From: Hoplostethus atlanticus
Lineage: Eukaryota > Chordata > Actinopteri > Trachichthyiformes > Trachichthyidae
Reading direction: 5' to 3'
DNA: 64,000 bases
NCBI GenBank assembly: GCA_034670405.1
Contig: JAXDDX010000055.1
Location: 496,001-560,000, forward strand
This document shows positions 22,601 through 34,604 of the stretch, piece by piece. The translations under genes and the position numbers were made by a program. Position 1 is the stretch's first letter, and each line of letters opens with the position of its first letter. The notes below the pieces were generated by a model. The model ran no database searches, was not told where the DNA came from, and worked only from the letters and a program-made list of their open reading frames with translations.

Positions 22601-25390
22601 TAAATGGGTGACTCATAATTGTGGGCAATAATCAGCTTAGTGTTTGCAATTTCTTGCAGCCCCTATGTGTTCAATATAATCCTAGTGAAAAATCAATGTT
22701 TGATATAGACTCCTTTGTTTGCATGATACCCCAATCATCTATGCAAGTATGGAGCCACTGATCATGCAGGCAAAACTGAGTGGGATCCGGGCAACAGTGA
22801 TCTCCCGCTGTTCTTCACAGGGTGCTTTTCTCATTAACAGAGACACTAAGTGGGATCTGTCCATCCCCATCAAAATGAACGAATCTCAGCTCTGCAGAAC
22901 TGTGCCGCTGTAACATGATTTCAGCCCCCTCGGTGGAGGTAGCGGGTTTTGGGTATGCTGTGGTACGGCTGTTCTGTCCGGCTGACAGCTGATCTGCTTA
23001 TAGGCTTTACCGTAGGTACCAGGCTGCCTGGATAAAGGGGCGGTGAGCTCTCCAGCGCTCTCTCCAGCTGCCTCTGACTTGACCCACAGGGTTAATCTCA
23101 ACAGGTTTGAAACCGGTTCTGGGGCAACGAGCGTGGCCAGAGGGCATGCAGGTAGATATAGCTTTTACTCACTGTTGTTGTGGCCAACGCTGCTGATCCA
23201 GCATTTAGTTTCTGTGTAGCCTGAAGCCACCCAGTGTCTTTGACTCACTCTCTGCAAAATAGCAGCGGTAGAATAAAGAAAAAATGTAATGAATAAAATA
23301 TGTGCAATATGAAAATACACCAAAAATGAAATATCTGAAGTATGAAATAAGTGAAACATTTTGAAAAACTGTAAAAAGTTATATGCAATGTATACAAATC
23401 AGAATGAATGTGGGAATGTGAAGCAAACAAATACGTGAAGTTTACAGCTTGTAAAAATGTTCTAAATATAAAGTATATTATGTTTTATTTTCATTTTCAT
23501 TCCGAGTTACCTGCTGTCCTTTAAAAAGTATCATTTGTTTTAATTTTGTGCTATCAGTCATTTTCTAAGAGTGGGTGTTAGATTTATTCAGATGATAAAA
23601 ATCTAATTTTAGAGACATGTTTTCATCTTTGTCATAACCCACAGGTCATTCTGGATGGTTTGTTATTGCAGCAATCCTCCCTGACACTTATATAAAGTCA
23701 ATTTTTCCACTGTTTTTGTTCCGTAGAATGTCTTCCAAACCCTGAAAGCTTTTTTTAGTGTCTTCCCGCTTACACAACCAGTGTTGATACTGATACTGTA
23801 TGAAAAACTCCCCTATGGTACCTTATTCTGTCTCCGATTTCTATTTCTTCTTCCATCTAGGGGGTGAAGAGGCCAACGTCATCTGAAACACTATGTGACC
23901 ACATTGTGTGAGTACTTGCAGTGCCGGGGACTGACCTCTTGAAAGTGCTCTCTCAACACTAGCCAGTTAATAATCTCCCTCCCTGGGCCAGTCATACTCT
24001 CATCATGCGGCCCCTGTGGTTTGCCAAGGCCTTCATCGTCAGCCGTGCACTGAGCCGACATCAGTAGCCAGATTAAGAGCCCTCATCGCCCACTAACAAG
24101 CACTGTAGGTCTCCCTCTCGCTCTGATTGTCAGGTTGATATTGATTACAGGCCGAGATAAATGAAGCTCCTTTGATCTTAGTAGCGGTTGAGGGAAAGAA
24201 CAAAAGAGGGTTGTCCCATATGGAAAATGTACATTTCACTTCGGGGCCTGGGACCTTATGCTAGAACAATGTTTCTCAGACTGCGATGCTCATGCTGTCT
24301 GTCTGTGACAAAAGTGAAACTCTCCCTTTTACTTTTACACGTACACTTCAAAAGCTGTAGAAATGGTTTCAATGGATGCAAAAATTGGCCAAAACATGCA
24401 TTCACGCTGAATATGACATTAAAGGCTGCTATATGTTCAAGAAATCATTACCACATTTATTTTGAGACACTAGAATAACTACCATAAACATATCACCGAG
24501 AAGGCTGGCAGCCTCAACACTGCATTTTACATTGTATGACACCAAGTTGGATTTATATTTTCTATTTTTAAACAGCATGTCACATTTTATTGCTTTATTT
24601 AAATAAAGATCCTCTTAGGAGGCAAGGTTTATGGGACATCCAGTTTTAATTTTCAGGACCACTAGCACTAACAATAACACGGGTGTGAGAAAGAGGCTAT
24701 CAATCGTCTCAACTATATGGTCTCATTTGTTTACAGTAATTATACCAAGACATCACAATTAATTTGACCATTATATACAGTGACAGTGTTGATGTTGAAA
24801 ATGCTACACGTAGCACGTTTAATTCTAAATATAAGTTGAATGGACAAAGTATATTTTGGATATGCTTGCAGATATGTATGTCAACAAAAAAAATATTTCC
24901 AATGTCCAAAATATGTTCAAATGAATGTCATCAACATGTACAAATAATGTTTTTTTTATCCGATGGGAACAGGAGGAGAAAAAGGGCGAAAAGAAATCTT
25001 AATTTCGGACAATTATGACGTGCATGCCTAGATTGTTTCATACCCTAATAAACTGACCCCACACCTGCTTAACATATTAGCCACTAATGTAAACCACAGA
25101 CTGAAGCCCGGCCCTGACCAAAGCGTGACTGTCGCAGACCGACTAGATATCCGTTCTTTCAGTGGCGTATTGCCTGACGTTTGCCTGTCCGATATGGATC
25201 AAACTGCAAAGTAATTGAGCCTTATCAGTTTCCCTTTCCTTTATCAAGTTCCTGTCTGAAGTGATGGATGCTGGGCGAGTCTGTGCAGTGGAAAGGTCTA
25301 TTGTTAAGTGCATGTCACTTTGTAGCTGTGAAAATGAACACTTGTTTGAGAGCAGCATCAAAAGAGGCCTAGAAGGTAAACAAAAAAAGA
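19665..25390. other. gene-free stretch
   Basis: No supported exon, RNA gene or complete mobile element. A 13-bp perfect hairpin lies at 20877-20911, and a tRNA-like B-box string (GGATCAAACCTGTGACC) near 21289. Repeat-poor sequence at about 22490-22650 and 23900-24190 could be conserved non-coding DNA. Confidence 0.45.
20877..20911. repeat. perfect 13-bp inverted repeat (hairpin)
   Basis: AAAATTAAGTGGA at 20877-20889 is the exact complement of TCCACTTAATTTT at 20899-20911, with a 9-base spacer. This may be the core of a small palindromic MITE. Confidence 0.7.
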
Positions 25391-25394
25391 GGCT

Positions 25395-25560
25395 GTCCAG
25401 TTTATCGGTCAACCCATCTGGCTGTGTGGACTCGTGACTAGTCGCAGGTTCGATCCCCACAACAATCAATGTGTCCATCAATATCCTTGTGTCCTTGAAC
25501 CCCCGAACTGTAAGTGGCTCTGGATAAGAGTGTCGGGTAAATGCAGAGCACTCCAAACAC
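25395..25560 (+). repeat. tRNA-derived SINE with V-SINE-like 3' domain
   Basis: The B box GCAGGTTCGATCCCC lies at about 25444. About 60 bases later CTGGATAAGAGTGTCGGGTA and AATGCAGAGC follow, the diverged conserved 3' domain of fish V-SINE-type elements (TGGATAAAAGCGTC-like). The A box region is weak. A minus-strand copy of the 3' domain is in the ADAM gene at 52560-52630. Confidence 0.55.
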
Positions 25561-25979
25561 TTTGCCATACAGTCCCTTTACTTGTTTGGTAACTGATTAT
25601 GTACGCCATGAAAAGCAGGTCAATTGATTTGCACTTTGGTTCTGCAGACGAGAGAAAATGAACTGAGGTCCTATAAAGTCCATGCCTGCGGCGTCTTTAT
25701 CACATGCAAACTGAAAGCAAACAAGAAAAACACAACAGATCATTATGCAGTACAAATAAATATGCTCTTTTCAGTGTTTACCAGTGCTCTCCCTTTAGTC
25801 CCAAATAAGGCAAATATCACTACATTTGCAGATGACGCCTCTATGTCTCCTCAGAAAGGGAGTTAAAATCAGCAAGAGACAAACAAACATACTAGTATTA
25901 AATTAAATCGATGGAGAGTCCCATGATGATCTAAATGCTGTTTCAGAGGCTTTTCCATCCTGATATGAATACAATTGTG

Positions 25980-26140
25980 GTGGAAACGTTGAATCCTTGT
26001 AATTATTTGGAAGTTTTGGGCATGAAAATGGTCAAATTGAATATTGGCACAAAGTATCAGCTGCTTCAATCCGAAAATATTTGCATCAGTATCAGTCTTC
26101 AAAAATCCATATCGGTTGAACCCAACCGATATGGGATATG
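25980..26140 (+). repeat. repeat-family copy ending in a head-to-head palindrome
   Basis: It shares TTGGCACAAAGTATC and TTCAAAAATCCATATCGG with the copies at 465 and 19075. At 26107-26117 and 26124-26134, CCATATCGGTT and AACCGATATGG face each other across 6 bases, so two ends of the family appear joined. Confidence 0.45.
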
Positions 26141-28525
26141 GGTTTTTGTGATTGCAAAAATGAGCAACGGTATATCTGTCATTAGAGGCTGTTCTACCAT
26201 CTACATGAGAAATGAAGGAAAACACTTTGGCACGAGTTTAAAATTTGTGTACATTCGTTTTTTCAATAATGATCACGGTCCTGTCCTCCACTGCTATTTC
26301 GTTTCGATAAGCTTGCATTTCACTCCGATGATCTATGAATCTGATCCCTGAATACAGCTTGCCTACGGGATCCTCACAGTGCACACAGCCCTTCCCACGC
26401 AGTAGCTTAAGCAAATCAGTGACACTAATAATTATAGTGATGGTATCCCTGAACTCCCTCTGCGTGTACAAAGAGCACCTCTTCTGCCCCTGCACCAAGG
26501 ACAATGTATGAAAATCTAGGGGCGTAATGCACCAAAAATATTTGAGGGGGAACAAATTCACACAGAAATGTCCTCACTGCAAACCAATAGAGAATATAGG
26601 TATGAACATAGTTATTTCTAGTTTGGTGTGAACTACATTTTACTGTACATACAGCTTTCTCATTTGTGAAAAGCGCTCGAGCACTTGAAGTGTGAACACA
26701 CAGCGATAATTCCAGAAATGACTTCTGCCATCAACCGTTAACAGTCCAGAGTCCATGAAGTCTTAGTACCCTTTCAAAACTTGTGGGACCTCAGTCATGA
26801 ACCCACTGCCCTATAACATGTTGTGTATCTGCCACATTTTAACAACCGAGCACTTTCATCTGCATCGCCAGCAGTGTACTCTGGGTACTATCATAACACG
26901 GGGGGATGTTATCGTCAATAAAGATTGCACCTGACCAGCTGATAATAGGCTCGAACCCTTTGAATGGCAACAAAATCCCCGTTACATCATACATTTACTG
27001 TACTGCAGTGGGAGCCGAAGTATGGTACAGTAATGGAGGTGCTCCGTATGTGCAGTGCTGATTTTGACAAGGGACGTAGAGTACCAAATTATCCTACTCA
27101 AGTACAAGTACCCTTACTTTGCTGCAAATTTTACTTAAGTAGAAGTAAAATCTTTTTTTTTGCTGTTAGCTATCCAACCAGCTAGGAAGGCTAGCGACCT
27201 AGCTAGACAACAACCAGGCTAATGCAAACCAATAAGACTGTAGCTGGATGGACGTTAACTAAGCTGCTATCATGGATACATTTATTAGCATTTGAACATT
27301 TAACAGTACTGACTGTAAAAATACAATACACACAAACAACTCAACCACAGTAACAATATGATTTGCTACTTCCACCCTTGTTCTTGACCAATACCTTTCC
27401 AGTAAGTAACACAAATGGAAGGTCAAGGCAAGGCAGCGATAAATCCTGTGGAAGGTCGGGTGCAGTGGGTGTTTGGAGCTCTCTCCATTGTTCTAGTTTT
27501 GTATTGTATATTAGTTACAATGCAGCCTTCAATTTGAACTAAACTGCAAATGTCTCCTGTTGTAAGAGGATGAGGAAATGAGGCAAAAGTAATATTTATC
27601 TGTTATATTTCTTCCCATCTATAAGATAAGATGAAACAAATCAATATATATATATATATATTCAATATATATAGCAAATGAGAAGTACCACACAAAGCCA
27701 CCAGTACCGTATAACATGACCTTTACACCCAGGTCAAAGGGAGAATCCCAAACCACTGTCACCCATTACAGGCTAGATTTGTGATTTAACAGATAAGAAA
27801 GAATTGATATATAAATAGGAGTTTAGGTCTGCTATTGTTGCTGGGCCTGGGTTTCCTCCTCCTCCTCCTCCGCAGGGCCCTGGATCAGCTGCACCTGCAG
27901 GGCAAGAGGCGGGGTGGGGGTGGGTGGGTGTGGTGGGTAGCGCTGAGGCAGGACAGGACAGGACAAGGGAGTGAGGGGCAGAACAATGGCAAGGCCTTGC
28001 GGTGGAACTGGAGCGAGACAGCATGTCTGCATTGCCGCCGGCCACCCGGCCCTCGGAGGAACCTCCAGCACCACACAGGAAAGGGCTTCTTTAGAGCCGC
28101 CTAAGACACACACACACACGCAAACACACACACGATACAGACAAAAGCTAACAATGGAGGCCCCGCCCATCCTGGCCAAGCCTTGGACTAGACTCTGCTG
28201 CAACTCCAGGGACTCATCTCACACAAGCCCAAAAGAACAGACCACCCCATCCATCTACCCAGGGAGGGAGACTGAGTTACAGAGCACAGGGGTTATGAAA
28301 GGTCAGAACATTTCTGAAGGGATCTAGCCCTCGGCCATACTCGCTATCTGCTTACACAGCACTTACTCTCAGGGTGGTCAAGATTAACACGGGGACAATA
28401 TCGGCTACAGTAACTCGACCCAAGTGAAACAGTACATTTGAAATTTGAGGCAGCACAATCAGTGATGGGTAAACCAGTCGGTGATCATCATAACAAACAC
28501 CAATATGACAGGTGTCATTTTACAT
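26140..28525. other. gene-free stretch with short TA and CA repeats
   Basis: There is no supported gene. A (TA)n tract sits near 27642-27661 and a short CA/CG-interrupted CA tract near 28107-28133. A GC-rich block at 27830-28080 gives several shadow frames; one possible splice acceptor there was considered and set aside. Confidence 0.45.
27642..27672. repeat. (TA)n microsatellite
   Basis: An ATATATAT run interrupted once by TTCA. Confidence 0.8.
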
Positions 28526-28529
28526 AAAA

Positions 28530-28558
28530 AACCTTGCCTAGCGCAATTAGGCAAGGTT
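28530..28558. repeat. perfect 11-bp hairpin
   Basis: AACCTTGCCTA (28530-28540) and TAGGCAAGGTT (28548-28558) are exact complements with a 7-base loop. It is too short for a typical microRNA precursor and more likely a palindrome of a small DNA element. Confidence 0.65.
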
Positions 28559-30814
28559 GGTTTACCCTCCGTTACATTATAATCAAAGTGTACGGCACAA
28601 CAAAACAGCTTTCACATCAAAGCGTTTAATCTTACAACAGCATACAGACTACAGAGTTGCGTCTACTGAGCGGCACTTCCTTTTTCTTGGAACGTCTGAA
28701 TGTGCTGACATCCTCCGTTTCTGATCGCAGCGCGTGGTCAACATGGGTGAGCCTTGCAGAAAATTCAAGGAGGCATCGGTGTCGTAATAAGGCAAAGTGG
28801 CCGCAATGTTTTAGATGTTTTGCTTTGCACGTGGATGAAGCGTCATCGTATCTCCATGGTCTCAGTGTGGGTGCTGCCAGGGTGGCAAGGGGTCAGGCTA
28901 TTGACGCAACACAGTTGTTAATAACAGGCTGCAGCGACATTTCCTATACGAGCGAGGGCAAGCACGCACAATACACTGATTCATCCAAAAACAACAAAGA
29001 GAGCCCCTGGAATTCTGGAATTGTGTTTTTGTGTCTCTGACATCTGCAAAACACCGTGGAATGTGTTCAGTGTGTTTCTATTATACATGGGTTATGAGCT
29101 AATCCCGATGATGCCACTGCACAGATGGTGGGGCCCCCCACTGGGAAAAACGTGAGTCAGACAGATTGGCGCTTCGAGGAAGTCTCGCTCAGTCAGTGCC
29201 CATTCTTTTCCTACATTCCTCTTCTTCTCACTTCTCACACTCTTCCTGTACGGAGCCTCCATCGCCGTAACCCTTTCGACCTTTGCCCTTTTGTCCGACC
29301 AGCTGCTTTTGACACGTGGAAGGGAAAATGACAGAAGCAGGACAGGCGCGGGACAGGACGGCCGAAAGCATCAAACGCAGTCGGCGTTCGAGGAGGCACG
29401 TGGATGAGTCAGGGTTGAGGAGATGGGTACTTGAGGATTACAGGAGATCTGAAGGTGACACGCTGGGCGGTCATTCACAGGCTCTGCTTTCCCTTTGGTT
29501 TAATGAGGAGAAGAAGAAGCCAATAAACCTTGAATGATCCAAATGAGAGACTGTTGCCGATTTACCAGCATTTGGTTGGCGGCTGCTGGTAATTTCCCCC
29601 ACGGCTGTTACTAAAAAAAGAGCTTCTGGTCTGTTTTTAGATGACTAACAAACAGTCAGATGTTGGATTTCTTTCTCTGATGCCTTTTTCAGGACAGATC
29701 CAGCAGCCCAGCTCGAGTTACGGCAAAAACAGAAGCCAAATATAACATTGAGTTTATATGAGAGGATTTTGTTAATGTGTGACCAGCCAAGTGTCAAAGC
29801 GCAGACACTTCCCAGCATTTCAACAAACGTGAGCCCGGGTCATGTGGAGGGAGGGTTGTTGATTTTACAGCAGGATCTTCTAAAGTGCAGCGCTGACTAA
29901 TCCTAAGCCTGTGCACAGCTCATGTGTAGTTCCTCATCAGAGAGACCCACGGTTTGAACCGGTCTGCGCTGGAATTGGAGAGACTGCCACTCCCTGCGCT
30001 ATGATCAGCGATCTATAACACCTCCCTCTCTCTCCCTCGCTCTTTCTTTCCATCTAACCCTCTCCGGCTGCGTTCATACTGAAACAAAAAGTCTGATTTA
30101 TAATCTTTCAGTGCACAGGCATGAATTTCACCTCCGTCCGACCACATGGGAACTAGTTTCTCTTTGTTTAGGCAAAGCGTAAATCACATCTTCTCACAGC
30201 TTTCTAAACAAAGATTTTCCCAAATCCTTTCTCATATGTAGGAATTTTTAGGATTCCATACTGCATATATTTCATTTCTAGTATTAGTATATTTAATATA
30301 TTTCCATTCCGTCCACCCCCCCCAACACAAATCTCTGTTTCTCCCTGACACTGTGGTACTGTTCTCAAAACGCCGGGCTAGAAGGTTGTCTGCCACAGTG
30401 TCTGTTGACATCAAAGCATTCATCGTTTCTAGGGCTTATGAAAGGCAGGAAGAGGGTGGGAGAGGACAGGCCTGAGTCAAACATATCGCTCTGCTGCCAA
30501 GACGGCAAAGACAGCCAAGACAATTGGCCTAAATATTTAGCTTTATTTTCCTCAACAATTGGATGACCTTTGATGGGAAAGGGGGGGGCAATAAAAAAAG
30601 CCGCCTGCTGCGAGACATATGAAGCAAACAAAAGGGACAGTTGAAATGATAAAACAGTAAAAATAGACTGCATGATGAACAAGCAGTGGTGAAGTGGTGA
30701 ATAAGAGGGCGGGTAACCTCGGTCGGTGGTTATTATGAAATCAAGCAAAAATCTTTTTATTTTGTCTTTCTAATCTTTTTTTTAAATATTTTCAGAAAAT
30801 CATTAATTTATGCT

Positions 30815-30920
30815 TATTTGCCCTTAAAAGATCCTTATATAATAGACACCGTTTTGATACTATTTATATGTATACTATGAATTCATGTGATTCACATCAG
30901 CTTAAAAGAGTTTAGGTGGG
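30815..30920 (+). repeat. four-copy short repeat family, copy 1
   Basis: It shares the ordered words GTTTTGATACTA, TATACTATGAA, CATCAGCTTAAAA and AGAGTTTAGGTGGG-like sequence with the better copy at 60755-60880. This is the most diverged of the four copies. Confidence 0.4.
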
Positions 30921-30931
30921 TTTATTATTTG

Positions 30932-30932
<1 letters not shown>

Positions 30933-30970
<38 letters not shown>
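30933..30970. repeat. (AAT)n microsatellite
   Basis: Repeated TAA units over about 35 bases, then a partly degenerate extension to about 30995. Confidence 0.9.
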
Positions 30971-32149
30971 CAATAATAATTTTAATTTATAATAATAACT
31001 TTCATTTAAGAGCGTCTCTCAAGTTACCCAAGGCACTTAACGACAAGGAGAGAGAGCGAAAGAGAAAAACTAGGCTACATCCCTGTCAATAAGAAAACTT
31101 ACAGAATAGTACAACCTGACATCCCCATTCAATGGAGACACCATTGTTGTATTGTTCCCATAAAATGTGAAGCTTATTGATGTAAACAAGGTAAAACAGC
31201 ACTGTGTGTATAGGCTTTTGTTCATTTTCAGTTTTATTCCTTTAATTGCTTACATTTGTATCTATCCTGTACAGTGTGGCACTTTGTTTAGGGCGTATAA
31301 CGTGAGAGTGTGAGCATCTGGCTGTCTGCACTGTAGTGTAATTGCCTTCTGGCATCAGCACACAGACACTCCTTGAAACAGTCGTCTGTGGTTATTCACC
31401 TGAGAATTCCCCACCCCGGTTCCAATGGACACCCAGTCTTCCTGTATCTGCAGCACATGCAGGAACCAGGTACAGTCAGAAGTCAGTTGACGCACCCGCA
31501 ACAGCCCAGGGAACTGGTTTGAGCCGGCAGAGGGACTATCAAAGCAAGCAGATTAGCAGGCATCCAGTCAACTGATCTGCATGGCTGCGGCTATGCCTGC
31601 CTACGCATCCAACCCCTGACGAAAGTGCTGCTTAGACACGTTGAAACTGTCTAAAAATGAGGGCTGTGAGTGTAATAAAAGGTTGCGGTGAAGGATGGGT
31701 GCCTTTTGTTTTTATCGTGGGAAAAGAGACGGAGGGTGAGGAAAGGGACGCCTCCACAGCGAGCGAGCCTAAACCCCGTAATGCTACTTAGACAGGCTCT
31801 TATCTGGAGAGCAGGGATGATTAGATAGGCTTCGGTTGTGCGGTGTGTGTGTGTGTTTCCCCCCCTCCCTCCCCCCACCCCCGGCAAGCCAAAACTGGTT
31901 TACTCCGGTCTAGTGAGGCACAAACTGAGAGGGAAACCCAAGGAAGGTTAACCACATCCACCCATGAGTAACTCTAGCCCCTTCAAATGCCCTTGCTGCG
32001 TCAGAATGAAAGAGAGGCAATAACAGAAATGTGCCTCTTTTGAGGAAATAAATTATACTCCACTCATCGATTGCATGACTCAACAGTCTGTGTTACAATA
32101 GGATATATGCTTATTCTCAGAGGCATGAAAAATGGGGGGAGAAAAGGAA

Positions 32150-32196
32150 ACACTTTTGAATGTACTTGGCCAATAAATTTGATTCTGATTCTGATA
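32150..32196 (+). repeat. CR1/L2-type 3' tail fragment
   Basis: GTACTTGGCCAATAAATTTG followed by GATTCTGATTCTGAT is the characteristic AATAAA-plus-short-tandem-repeat end of this retrotransposon group. Nothing of the coding part remains. Confidence 0.55.
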
Positions 32197-32787
32197 TTTC
32201 TATTGTGATTTAGTTTGGTTGTTCATGACAGAGGTCAACACAGAGGTCACAGTTGCACTGTTAACAGATTTCCAAGATGGGTTATGTATCAAACTGCTAA
32301 AACCCTTCATCTTGAAAGTCATTTAACCTTGTATTCAGTCTAATAATCTGCCTGTGGGGAAAAGATACTTTCACTTTATTTCCACTGCAGTTTCACTTTT
32401 TGCAAGACTTTTCCCCAATTTTACCTTGATGGCAGATGTTTCCAAATAAGATACTGACACTGAATGAGAGATTAAATTACTTGTGGTGGATATTTTTTTT
32501 TGCATTGAATGTACACCTTGTATGTACATTTTTGTGATGCCAGATAAACTGCTCTTTTCCTTTACTTCATGTAGGCTAATACAACCTATAGAAATAATAA
32601 TCAACCCCAGACTGTCCTGTAAATGTCAGATAACTGATAATAACCTCATATGACCTATAGATGACTATACCAGATTTAGTAGTAACTCCTCTTGAAATGC
32701 ATTAACCTGCATTAATAATGTCATAGAAATATGCATGATGGCACACGAACAATAAAGAAAAAAGGTTTCAACTTTTGTAGACAATAA

Positions 32788-32793
32788 TTTATT
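32788..32793 (-). terminator. candidate poly(A) signal of tcim
   Basis: TTTATT on the plus strand reads AATAAA on the minus strand, about 560 bases after the tcim stop codon. No coding frame intervenes, so this would give a 3' UTR of ordinary length. Other signals further on are possible. Confidence 0.4.
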
Positions 32794-33349
32794 ATAAATG
32801 ACAAAAAATGGGACATTTCAGAAATGCAAACCACTGTGCTGCACAAAACACATTAGTGGCCACTAATGAACAGTGTTAATTTCACAAAAGGAAGCTGATA
32901 CAGAGACAAGGCATGTGTTCATCGGACAGGGATCGGTATAGGCGGTTTTCTTCGGCACTATAGTCTCATGTTACGGTCGTGCTCCAGCATCAACACTGTA
33001 ACGTGCACCTGTATGCGGTGCGGCTTCACAGTCACGCATCCACGGGAATGCATTAATTCATGTCTGTGGGGGGGGTGGGCTTCATGTTCCCAGTCACCCC
33101 ATCTTGCTACTTCCATTGACTTTGTATCCACGCGGCGGACCCGCTGCTGTCACCTCCATCCACAGGTGACAAACGCGGCGTCGCCATCCAAGGCGGCATA
33201 GCTTGATTATTCACGTCCACACACGACGCTCCTTTCCCGGCGACAGGTGAGCATCACCTGCGGCAGCCACCCAAGTCACATGAAGAGTGCGTTCAACCTC
33301 AGCTCACGCGGAGCCGAGAGACGGAAAGAAAGAGGCAGGGAGACACAGT

Positions 33350-33703
33350 TCAACGCAGCTTGAGCAGCTGTCGGACCATGCCCACAATCTGCAGGAACTT
33401 GTCCTTCTTCCTCTGCTTCAGAGCCATCAGCGCCTTGGCCGTCTCCTCGGGGTCCTGGGTGAAGGAGAAGATGCTCCTCACCCTCTCCTCCGCCTTCATG
33501 TCGCCCGTCTTCTGGAAGAGCCTCATCAGCGCGTCCTGGTTGACGTTGTCGAAGATGTTGGCCACGGCTCTCTTGCGGTGCGCCGTGTCAAATTTGTTGC
33601 CGTGGACCGAGGGGCTGACCCGGCGGCTTTCGGAGTACACGTAGCTGGACATATCGCCTCTTTTTTCTCCGGTGTTCGTCGGCGGCAGATGTGGCCCTTT
33701 CAA
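33350..33703 (-). CDS. tcim: TCIM (TC1/C8orf4) homologue, transcriptional and immune response regulator
   Basis: This single exon encodes 117 residues; human TCIM has 106. The family core is plain: RRVSPSVHGNKFDTAHRKRA, then VANIFDN, DALMRLFQKTGD, KAEERVRSIF, and near the end ETAKALMALKQRKKDKFLQ. The family is a small, partly disordered regulator that in mammals releases Wnt/beta-catenin signalling by binding Chibby and affects NF-kB output; a fish role is inferred. Two starts are possible: 33703 (chosen, because mammalian proteins also have a basic leader) and 33652 (MSSYVY). A TATA box lies at about 33772-33781 and a poly(A) signal at 32788-32793. Codons are GC-rich, so a 144-codon antisense frame exists; I treat it as a shadow. 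There is no signal peptide or membrane segment. The upstream flank is duplicated (33926-34840). Confidence 0.9.
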   Translation of the reverse strand: MKGPHLPPTNTGEKRGDMSSYVYSESRRVSPSVHGNKFDTAHRKRAVANIFDNVNQDALMRLFQKTGDMKAEERVRSIFSFTQDPEETAKALMALKQRKKDKFLQIVGMVRQLLKLR

Positions 33704-33771
33704 CTCCGCCCGGCTGAGTAGTTAGGCGAGCGGTAGAGGCTACGAGTGAGTAACGGAGAGCTCAGCCTGCG

Positions 33772-33781
33772 GGTATTTATA
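33772..33781 (-). promoter_or_regulatory. TATA box of tcim
   Basis: On the minus strand the sequence reads CTATAAATACCC. It lies about 70-80 bp before the first ATG at 33703, so transcription would start near 33745 with a leader of about 40 bases. The surrounding DNA is GC-rich. Confidence 0.65.
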
Positions 33782-33925
33782 GGGCTGGTGCTGTCTGGAC
33801 ACACACTAACAGCAGTGACATCAGCAGACTGAAGCGAGGGGGAAGGCACCGCCCCTCTCCGGTACAACAAAAAAGTGAGCTCAGCGCAAAGGAGGCAGCA
33901 GTGCGCGAGGCAGTCTGGGTGATGA

Positions 33926-34420
33926 AATCCCTGGGGAAATGTCCGTATAGCTTCGGTCCGCTGGGCATTTGAAAGAAAGAAAACGTGTTCTGTAATATAA
34001 ACTCACTAAATTAAATCCTAACCGGTAGCAAATCCACCCCATCTGACATGATTTGCCACTAAAACCTCAAAGCCCGCTGATATCCACTAAATGTCAAATG
34101 GGGACAAAGTGGCGCAGTGACGACTGACAAGGTATTATTTGGTCAATGTGATAATCATTAGACATAGGTCACCAAACTATCTAACTTACATTTGTATGTG
34201 GCTTCCAAATAGATTTTCGGCTTAATCTTTGCTTTCAATTAAAATGAGAAATACTCCTCCTTATATGTATATATATATCATATATCCTTATATATGTATC
34301 TATTTCCAGAGACATGACAAGTCTAAGGGAAACATGTTAGCTGGAAAACAAACTAGCTCATCTAACTCTTCTGTATGTTCTGAGTTGTTTATCTAGTTCA
34401 GTGGTCTAGTTTAATTTTTT
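33926..34420. repeat. tandem duplication upstream of tcim, copy A
   Basis: GAAATCCCTGGGGAAA, CATAGCTTC-like sequence and GCATTTGAAAGAAAGAAAAC (33926-33983) recur in copy B. So do GACAAGTCTAAGGGAAACA and GTATGTTCTGAGTTGTT (34316-34390). Between the two parts, copy A contains about 170-200 bp of another repeat (34046-34215) that copy B lacks. The copies are clearly diverged. Confidence 0.6.
34046..34215 (+). repeat. three-copy repeat family, copy 1
   Basis: Shared words are GATTTGCCACTAAAACCTC, ATATCCACTAAAT and GGCTTCCAAATAGAT, in the same order and orientation as at 42745-42910; a shorter copy is at 39907-39965. It sits inside copy A of the tandem duplication, consistent with insertion after the duplication. 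Confidence 0.55.
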
Positions 34421-34604
34421 AATTAATTCATTAGAAATTATCCCAGTTAGATCATGTGTAAACTATTTTAATAAAAGGTTTCACATTTTAACCACTGCTA
34501 TCCCCACATACAGTGTAGACAGTTCTACAACAACAACAATCTTCCTATTTGGGCACGTGGGATGATATCTTATCAAATGGGGTCCAATGCGCCACTTGGA
34601 CTAA

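Larger units (their letters stand above)
28560..32750. other. gene-free stretch
   Basis: No supported exon or RNA gene. It holds an (AAT)n tract, one copy of a four-copy repeat family (30815-30920) and a CR1/L2-type tail (32150-32196). A stretch at about 29540-29760 is repeat-poor and could be conserved non-coding DNA. Confidence 0.45.

Noticed and set aside
27832-27895. Possible terminal exon on the minus strand (acceptor CTCTTGCCCTGCAG, then VQLIQGPAEEEEEETQAQQQ and stop)
   Set aside because: The acceptor is good, but the sequence is low-complexity GAG/CAG repeat and I found no upstream exon or known gene ending like this. Worth a transcript check only.
28720-28757. Micro-exon between CGCAG and GTGAGC
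   Set aside because: A 16-base exon with no neighbours is most likely a chance AG/GT pair.
28657-29040. 127-codon plus-strand ORF
   Set aside because: Composition is unremarkable, with no similarity that I recognise and no consistent splice signals.
33350-33703. TNFAIP8-family protein
   Set aside because: The size and the VSPS-HG-FDTA and KAEER blocks fit TCIM; the TNFAIP8 family is much longer and lacks these blocks.
33287-33721. 144-codon plus-strand ORF over tcim
   Set aside because: It mirrors the GC-rich codons of tcim, has no recognisable domain, and extends just past both ends of the real gene; it is an antisense shadow.
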